Source: Streptomyces xanthophaeus
GTDB taxonomy: Bacteria; Actinomycetota; Actinomycetes; Streptomycetales; Streptomycetaceae
Length of the DNA: 64,000 bases
NCBI RefSeq assembly: GCF_030440515.1
Contig: NZ_CP076543.1
Coordinates: forward strand, 4,871,501 to 4,935,500
Reading direction: 5' to 3'
In this document: one piece after another, positions 58,867-64,000 of the stretch
How positions within the stretch are numbered: position 1 is the stretch's first letter
Layout of the letters: every line of letters starts with the position of its first letter
Translations under genes and position numbers: made by a program
Notes under the pieces: model-generated
Databases searched by the model: none
What the model saw: only the letters and a program-made list of their open reading frames with translations
What the model was told of the DNA's origin: nothing

Positions 58867-58921
58867 CTGTGAACCGAGTCAACACGATTCACAGAAGTTC
58901 TTGAGTTCACGCTGTGAATCG
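58867..58921. promoter_or_regulatory. Array of CTGTGAATCG-type sites upstream of the HTH-methylase gene
   Basis: CTGTGAACCG (58867-58876), the inverted CGATTCACAG (58885-58894) and CTGTGAATCG (58912-58921) are three copies of one 10-mer with a single difference. TTCAC-GCT-GTGAA (58906-58918) forms an extra small dyad. The array ends about 20 bp before the -10 of the methylase gene, an operator position. Confidence 0.6.
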
Positions 58922-58941
58922 GTCTCTCGGGTGTGAGCGGG

Positions 58942-58947
58942 TATGCT
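58942..58947 (+). promoter_or_regulatory. Putative -10 (TATGCT) for leaderless methylase mRNA
   Basis: TATGCT ends 7 nt before the ATG at 58955 and contains the alternative ATG at 58943, which therefore is unlikely to be translated. Confidence 0.5.
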
Positions 58948-58954
58948 CCCCGGC

Positions 58955-61000
58955 ATGCCCGAGGAGAACGCCGCAGCAGAGGTCACCGCAGCAGAGGTCA
59001 CCGCGGCCGAGGTCGCCCGACTGGCCGGAGTGGGCCGCGCGGCCGTGAGCAACTGGCGGCGCCGCCACGCCGACTTCCCCAAGCCCGTCGGCGGCACCGA
59101 GACCAGCCCCTCCTTCTCCCTGGACGAGGTCGAGCACTGGCTGCGCGCCCAGGGCAAGCTCGCCGAGGTCCCGCTGCGCGAACGCGTCTGGCAGCAGATC
59201 ACCGCCCACCCCGGCGGGGCCGTCACCGCACTCGTCAAGGCGGGCGCCGCCCTCCTCGTCGTCCGGGACCGGCCCGCCGACTGGCTGGAGCTGACCGCCG
59301 TCTCCGACGCGCGCATGGCCACCCTGCTGCGGCCCGTCCTCGACCAGGTGCTCGGCGCGCGCCTCGGACCCGGCCACGCCCTCGCCGAGATCCCGCTCCG
59401 CCCGGCGACCATGCCGCTGCTGCGGGCCGCCGCCGAACTCGCCGCCGAACTCGGGGCCCGCCAGGCCTTCGAGTTCCTCCTCGGGCGCCACCTCGACGCC
59501 AACCCCCGCCAGTACACGCTCACCCCGGACGGCCTCGCCCGGCTCATGGCCACCCTCGCCGGGCCCTCCTCCCGCACCGTCCTCGACCCCGCCTGCGGCA
59601 CCGGCACCCTGCTGCGGGCCGTCCCCGGCGCCACCGCCCTGTACGCGCAGGACTCCGCGCCCGAACTCGCCGCCCTCGCCGCGCTGCGCCTCGCCCTGAA
59701 CGGAACGCCCCAGGTCCGCGCGGCCGCCGCCGACAGCCTGCGGGCCGACGCCTTCGCCCAGGACACCGTCGACGCCGTGCTCTGCCACCCGCCGTTCAAC
59801 GAACGCGGCTGGGGCCACGAGGAACTGGCCTACGACCCGCGCTGGGAGTACGGCTTCCCGGCCCGCACCGAATCCGAACTCGCCTGGGTCCAGCACGCCC
59901 TGGCCCACCTGCGCGAGGGCGGCACCGCCGTACTGCTCATGCCGCCCGCGGTCGCCGCCCGCCGCTCCGGCCGCCGCATCCGCGCCGACCTGCTGCGCCG
60001 CGGCGCGCTGCGGGCCGTCGTCGCGCTCCCGGCCGGCGCCGCGCCCCCGTACGGGATCCCCCTGCACCTGTGGGTGCTGCGCCGGCCCGCCCCGCACGCG
60101 GCGCCCCCGGCCGGGCTGCTGCTCATCGACACCGCGGCCCTCGCCGCCGACACCCCGGTCCGGTCCGCCTGGCCCGCCGTGCACGGCGCGGTGGAGGACG
60201 CCTGGAGCGCGTACGACCGCACCGGCTCGGTCGCGCAGACGCCGGGCGTCAGCCGGGTCGTCCCCGTCATCGAGCTGCTGGACGACGACGTGGACCTCAC
60301 CCCCGCCCGCCACCTGCCCCCGCCGGCCGCCGGTGGCGGTCCGGCCGAACTGACCGCCGTACGGGAGCGGCTCGGCGAGACCCTCGGCCGGGCCGCCCGG
60401 CTCACCCCGCCGCCCGCGGCGGCGCCCGCCGGGGGCACGGCCCGGCCGCCGATGACCACGGTCGGCGAACTCGCCCGCGCCGGAGCCCTGGAACTGCACA
60501 CCGGCACCGGTGGCGGAAGCGGCTCGGCCCCCGTCCTCACCGAACAGGACGTCTACACCGGAGGCGGCCCGTCCGGCACCCTGGTGCCCACCGCCGACGA
60601 GCCCGTGCTCACGGCCCCCGGCGACGTACTCGTCCCCCTCGTCGGCGGCGCGGCCATCGCCCGGGTCGTCGACGGGGCCGCCGCGGGCGCGGTACCGGGC
60701 CGCGGCCTGGCCCTGCTGCGCCCCGATCCCGACGCCCTCGACCCGTGGTTCCTGGCCGGATTCCTGCGCGGCACCGCCAACACCCGCCGCGCCAGCAGCC
60801 ATGCCTCCACCGCCACCCGGCTCGACGTACGCCGGCTCCAGCTGCCCCGGATGCCCCTGGCGCAGCAGCAGAGCTACGGCCTCCGCTTCCGCGCGCTCGC
60901 CGAGTTCGAGGACGCGCTACGGCTGGCGGGGCGGCTCGGCGAACAACTCGTGCAGGGTTTCCACGACGGCCTCTCCGACGGCACGGTCACGCCGGAGTGA
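58955..61000 (+). CDS. N6-adenine methylase-like protein with N-terminal HTH and specificity-like C-terminus
   Basis: A 681-residue protein. Residues about 1-65 form a MerR/phage-type HTH (EVARLAGVGRAAVSNWRRRHADFPKP, FSLDEVEHWL). The middle is an HsdM-type methylase: motif I VLDPACGTGTLL, but motif IV reads C-H278-P-P-F where N/D/S-P-P-F/Y is expected. The C-terminal ~200 residues look like an HsdS target-recognition half (PGDVLVPLVGGAAIARVV, RLDVRRLQLPRMPLAQQ). No restriction subunit is nearby. It may be an orphan methylase with altered chemistry or a regulator built on a methylase scaffold. Leaderless start by the TATGCT upstream. Confidence 0.83.
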   Translation: MPEENAAAEVTAAEVTAAEVARLAGVGRAAVSNWRRRHADFPKPVGGTETSPSFSLDEVEHWLRAQGKLAEVPLRERVWQQITAHPGGAVTALVKAGAALLVVRDRPADWLELTAVSDARMATLLRPVLDQVLGARLGPGHALAEIPLRPATMPLLRAAAELAAELGARQAFEFLLGRHLDANPRQYTLTPDGLARLMATLAGPSSRTVLDPACGTGTLLRAVPGATALYAQDSAPELAALAALRLALNGTPQVRAAAADSLRADAFAQDTVDAVLCHPPFNERGWGHEELAYDPRWEYGFPARTESELAWVQHALAHLREGGTAVLLMPPAVAARRSGRRIRADLLRRGALRAVVALPAGAAPPYGIPLHLWVLRRPAPHAAPPAGLLLIDTAALAADTPVRSAWPAVHGAVEDAWSAYDRTGSVAQTPGVSRVVPVIELLDDDVDLTPARHLPPPAAGGGPAELTAVRERLGETLGRAARLTPPPAAAPAGGTARPPMTTVGELARAGALELHTGTGGGSGSAPVLTEQDVYTGGGPSGTLVPTADEPVLTAPGDVLVPLVGGAAIARVVDGAAAGAVPGRGLALLRPDPDALDPWFLAGFLRGTANTRRASSHASTATRLDVRRLQLPRMPLAQQQSYGLRFRALAEFEDALRLAGRLGEQLVQGFHDGLSDGTVTPE

Positions 61001-61111
61001 ACGGCCGTGCAGCGACCGTGCAACGGTTGCGCGCATCCCCTCACCCCTGGCCGGGAACGCTGTATACCCTCAGACCCGAAACTTCTTCCGCACGGCCCGT
61101 CAGGAGCAGCG

Positions 61112-61759
61112 ATGCACGGCCCCGGCCTTCCGCCGCAGCACGGCCCCCAGTCCGATTCGGGGGGTGTGATGGCATTGCGCGTGGTGTTCGTGCTGCTGCC
61201 CATCCTCAGCTGCGGCTTCCTCGCCTGGGGGTCGTTGCTGCGGCTCGCCCTGGTCACCCGTAAGTCCCGTGACTGGGCGCTGATGGTGACCAGCGGCGTG
61301 CTCGCCGTCGTGTGGATGACGCTCATCCAGGTCGACCCCACGCCCGACGTCAACGGCTGGCAGGGCAACCTGGGGGCCGGCGGCTCGATCTTCACCGGTT
61401 TCGCGATCTGCGTGTACTTCCTCGTCGCCGACATCAAGCACCACGAGGCCCGGCGCACGGCCCCGACCGCGCAGTGGTACCCGGCGCAGTCCGCTCCGTA
61501 CGTCCACCCGCAGCCGTCCGGACCCGCCTACGGGTACCCGCCCGCCACGGCCACCACCCGGCCCTCCACCCCGACGCCCGCGCCGACGCCGGCCCCGGCG
61601 CCTCCGCAGGTGCCGCCGCAGCCGACGCCGCCCCCGCGCATCGGGCAGGTCCGCGCCGAGCTCGACGAGCTCAGCGAGCTGCTGCGCAAGCAGACCCCGC
61701 CGGCCGGGGGCCCCCGCCACGATCCCCACCAGACCCCGTTCCAGGACCCCCAGCAGTGA
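61112..61759 (+). CDS. Hypothetical membrane protein coupled to the Ser/Thr kinase
   Basis: A 215-residue protein with three hydrophobic segments in the first ~110 residues (LRVVFVLLPILSCGFLAWGS, WALMVTSGVLAVVWMTLI, SIFTGFAICVYFLVADI) and a Pro/Ala-rich cytosolic tail of about 100 residues ending in a short helix (RAELDELSELLRKQ). ATG at 61112 with CAGGAGCAG upstream; TATACC near 61056-61061 may be the -10. It overlaps the kinase gene by GTGA, so both are made together and it may be a substrate or membrane anchor of that soluble kinase (inference). Confidence 0.78.
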   Translation: MHGPGLPPQHGPQSDSGGVMALRVVFVLLPILSCGFLAWGSLLRLALVTRKSRDWALMVTSGVLAVVWMTLIQVDPTPDVNGWQGNLGAGGSIFTGFAICVYFLVADIKHHEARRTAPTAQWYPAQSAPYVHPQPSGPAYGYPPATATTRPSTPTPAPTPAPAPPQVPPQPTPPPRIGQVRAELDELSELLRKQTPPAGGPRHDPHQTPFQDPQQ

Positions 61760-63264
61760 CCGACCGGCTCATCGGCGACCGCTACCAGCTCGCGACCATC
61801 CTCGGCCAGGGCGGCATGGGCCAGGTCTGGACCGCCTACGACCGGCGCCTCGACCGCCGTGTCGCCGTCAAACTGCTGCGCCCCGACAAGGTCGCGGGCC
61901 CCGGCACGGTCGCCGAAGAACTGCGCCGCCGCTTCGTGCGCGAGTGCCGGGTCACCGCGCAGGTCGACCACCCCGGCCTGGTCACCGTCCACGACGCGGG
62001 CAGCGACGGTGACGAACTCTTCCTCGTCATGGGCTACGTGGAGGGCGCCGACCTCGCCGACCACCTCGCCGAGCACGACCCCTACCCCTGGCAGTGGGCG
62101 GTCGCCGTCGTCGCGCAGCTGTGCTCGGTCCTGTCGGCCGTGCACGCGGTGCCGATCGTGCACCGGGACCTGAAGCCACGGAACGTGATGGTCCGTCCGG
62201 ACGGCACCGTGCTCGTCCTGGACCTCGGCGTGGCCTCGGTGATGGACACCGACACCACCCGCCTCACCAGCACCGGTTCGCCCATCGGCAGCCCCGCGTA
62301 CATGGCGCCCGAGCAGGCCATGGGCGGCGCCGTGGGTCCGTACACCGACCTGTACGCCCTCGGCGTCCTGCTGTACGAACTCCTCAGCGGCAACGTCCCG
62401 TTCGCCGGGTCCACCGCCCTCGGCGTCCTGCACCGCCACCTGTACGAGCCCCCGCTCCCGGTCCGCCAGATGCGCCCGGAGATCCCGCCGGAGCTGGAGA
62501 AGCTCCTGCTCCACCTCCTCGCCAAGGATCCGCAGGACCGGCCCTCCTCCGCCCAGGAGGTCTACGAGGCCCTGGCCCCGCTGCTCCCCGCCCGCGGCAG
62601 CCGCACCCCGTCCGGCCCGCTCGACCCGACCCGGCCCTTCCTGCGCCCGCAGGCCCCCTGGCCGGACCGGGCCGCGGTCGTCCCTCCGCGGCCGAGCACC
62701 CCGCCCACGCCGCCCAAGGCCGACGTCCCCGGCGCCGTGGACGAGGCCCGCAAGCTCCTGGACGAGGGCCGGCTCACCCAGGCCGTGGACATCCTCGGCG
62801 GCATCCTCCCGGCGGCGGCCGCCGAGCACGGGGAGCACTCCCCGGTGGTCCGCTCCCTGCGCAAGCAGTACGCCGCCACGCTCATGGACGACGGCCAGTA
62901 CCGGCGTGCCCTGCCGGAACTGCGCCGCCTCGCCGACGAGTTCCCGGCCGGGGACCCCCAGTCGCTGCGCTTCCGCTACGACTCGGCCCAGTGCCTGGAG
63001 CAACTGGGCGAGCCGGCCGCGGCCCTGGCGGAGTACCGCTCGCTGCTTCCGTTCTTCGAGAACCACTACGCCAATCCGGACCCGGGTCTGCCGCTGGAGG
63101 TCCGCCGCCGGATAGCCCACCTGCTGCTGTCCCTCGGCGACCGCCAGGCGGCCCACGACACCCTGGCCCGGCTGCTGTTCGACGCGGAACGGCTGCACGG
63201 CCCGGCCCACCCCTTCCCGGCCGAGATCCGCCGCACCCTGCACTGGCTCAGCCAGGTCCGCTGA
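61756..63264 (+). CDS. Soluble Ser/Thr protein kinase with TPR-like C-terminal domain
   Basis: A 502-residue eukaryotic-type (Hanks) kinase. The glycine loop GQGGMGQVW, K39 in VAVKLL, catalytic H136-R-D-L-K-P-R-N and MAPEQ are intact; the Mg-binding motif is DLG rather than DFG, a common variant. A Pro-rich linker (about 290-325) leads to a TPR-like helical region (about 330-500). There is no membrane helix, unlike PknB-type sensor kinases, so partner proteins may tether it. Its 3' end overlaps the convergent YfhO-like gene by 17 bp. Confidence 0.92.
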   Translation: MTDRLIGDRYQLATILGQGGMGQVWTAYDRRLDRRVAVKLLRPDKVAGPGTVAEELRRRFVRECRVTAQVDHPGLVTVHDAGSDGDELFLVMGYVEGADLADHLAEHDPYPWQWAVAVVAQLCSVLSAVHAVPIVHRDLKPRNVMVRPDGTVLVLDLGVASVMDTDTTRLTSTGSPIGSPAYMAPEQAMGGAVGPYTDLYALGVLLYELLSGNVPFAGSTALGVLHRHLYEPPLPVRQMRPEIPPELEKLLLHLLAKDPQDRPSSAQEVYEALAPLLPARGSRTPSGPLDPTRPFLRPQAPWPDRAAVVPPRPSTPPTPPKADVPGAVDEARKLLDEGRLTQAVDILGGILPAAAAEHGEHSPVVRSLRKQYAATLMDDGQYRRALPELRRLADEFPAGDPQSLRFRYDSAQCLEQLGEPAAALAEYRSLLPFFENHYANPDPGLPLEVRRRIAHLLLSLGDRQAAHDTLARLLFDAERLHGPAHPFPAEIRRTLHWLSQVR

Positions 63265-64000
63265 CGGAGCGGGCGGCGCGGCGGGCCCGGCCACGGCGCA
63301 GGGCCCGGCCCAGGCCCCGGCCCCGCAGGGCCGCGGCCAGCAGCATCCCCAGCGCGCCTGCCAGGACCCCCAGCCCCGGGACCAGACCCGGCGGGCGGAA
63401 CGCGCAGCTCACCCCTGTGGTGCCGGGGGAGAGCGGAACCGCCACCAGGCCCAGGTGGCTGGAGGCCGGACGGCCGTTGCAGGTCCAGCCGGCGATCGCG
63501 GGGACCGAGAGGACCGCCGTGCCGCTCGTGCCCGGCGGGAGCGTGGCGTGGACCTCGGCGGAGCCGACCCGGACCGAGGTCGCCGCCGTGGCCCGCAGGC
63601 CGGCCACCGCGGCGTCGAGCCGCGTCCGGTCCAGGCAGGACAGGGCCCACCGCGGGGGCGGGGCCGCGTCGAAGGCCAGGGCCGAGGATTCCCCTCGGGA
63701 AGGGCCCATCGGCTGGAGGGCGGCCCGGTTGCGGGGGGCGTTGCCGTTCAGCCGGAAGGCGGGGCCGTCCGCGAGGCGGGCCGTCGCGTTGTACTCGGGG
63801 GCCCACAGGTAGGCCTCCGTGCCCGCGCGGCAGATGCCGGGCGCGAGCGGGTCCTCGTACACCCGGGAGCCCAGCAGCGCTTCCTGGTTGGCGAAGGGGG
63901 AGTCGTCGGCGTAGGAGAGGGCGGCGCCGGGCGGGCGGGTCGTCACCAGCGGGGGCACCGGGGCGCGGCGGACCGTGCCGTCGGGCTGCAGGCGTGCGCC
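63248..64000 (-). CDS. C-terminal part of a YfhO-like membrane protein (5' end outside the window)
   Basis: The visible 250 codons lack a start; the frame runs off the right edge. The segment contains a large extracytoplasmic domain (AYLWAPEYNATARLADGPAF, LAFDAAPPPRWALSCLDRTR) and then VLSVPAIAGWTCNGRPASSHLGLVAVPLSPGTTGVSCAF, matching the YfhO pattern VPYDKGW with the exposed loop. One final hydrophobic helix (LGVLAGALGMLLAAAL) ends in an Arg-rich cytosolic tail. YfhO-type proteins are GT-C-like membrane enzymes acting in wall or lipoteichoic-acid glycosylation. Only the tail is available, so this stays a family-level call. Confidence 0.75.
   Translation of the reverse strand, partial: GARLQPDGTVRRAPVPPLVTTRPPGAALSYADDSPFANQEALLGSRVYEDPLAPGICRAGTEAYLWAPEYNATARLADGPAFRLNGNAPRNRAALQPMGPSRGESSALAFDAAPPPRWALSCLDRTRLDAAVAGLRATAATSVRVGSAEVHATLPPGTSGTAVLSVPAIAGWTCNGRPASSHLGLVAVPLSPGTTGVSCAFRPPGLVPGLGVLAGALGMLLAAALRGRGLGRALRRGRARRAARSVSGPG

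Overview
The window is chromosomal DNA from a high-GC actinomycete, almost certainly a Streptomyces. Support comes from the very high GC with strong third-position bias, frequent GTG starts, many 4-bp stop/start overlaps, and a backbone gene order that actinobacteria share. Mycobacterium tuberculosis keeps much of the same order: pmt, rsmI, tatD, rpfB, ksgA, ispE, pth, rplY, prs, glmU, mfd. I see no insertion sequence, prophage, CRISPR array or replication origin. One tRNA gene (Gln, UUG) is present.

Layout. 1-4090: end of a serine hydrolase, a YbaK-type editing protein, a penicillin-binding protein, an acetyltransferase, a small secreted cysteine protein and a RibD/DHFR-like reductase. 4200-11992: protein O-mannosyltransferase divergent from rsmI, a zinc-ribbon protein, tatD, and the coupled operon rpfB-rsmA-ispE. 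12196-20652: membrane acyltransferase, ABC-F protein and three consecutive membrane-anchored PQQ-type beta-propeller paralogues. 20795-23817: two LuxR-type response regulators flanking galE; the first has lost its phospho-acceptor aspartate. 23776-30536: MarR regulator divergent from a methyltransferase/VOC pair, a desaturase-TetR operon with a tandem operator, and ppc. 30614-34817: pth, rplY, prs, glmU and tRNA-Gln on the minus strand. 34978-41672: an orphan sensor kinase, a repeat-rich gap, and a cluster of deaminase, nuclease and SUKH domain genes. 41812-49000: a coiled-coil protein, a truncated lipoprotein gene, two alpha/beta hydrolases, a CGNR zinc-finger regulator, two unknown proteins and an MFS exporter. 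49324-64000: MacB/FtsX-type ABC exporter, DUF2079 membrane protein, mfd, lipoprotein, an N6-methylase-like protein with its own HTH, a membrane protein coupled to a Ser/Thr kinase, and the end of a YfhO-like protein.

The most unusual region is 36778-41672. A YwqJ-like deaminase sits next to a SUKH-3 protein and is divergent from a WHH-nuclease/SUKH fusion. That fusion is followed by an 854-residue protein joining an immunity-like N-terminus, a collagen-like repeat, a deaminase domain and a SUKH-4 domain. These are domains of polymorphic toxin-immunity systems, but no gene here shows a secretion signal or delivery domain, so an intracellular role is possible.

A second theme is transcription. 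At least eight genes have a TAnnnT -10 hexamer ending 6-7 nt before the start codon, which predicts leaderless mRNAs. Several divergent pairs carry clear dyad or repeated operators next to a regulator gene (MarR, TetR, CGNR, HTH-methylase). All functions are read from sequence motifs and remembered family features; no database search was run.
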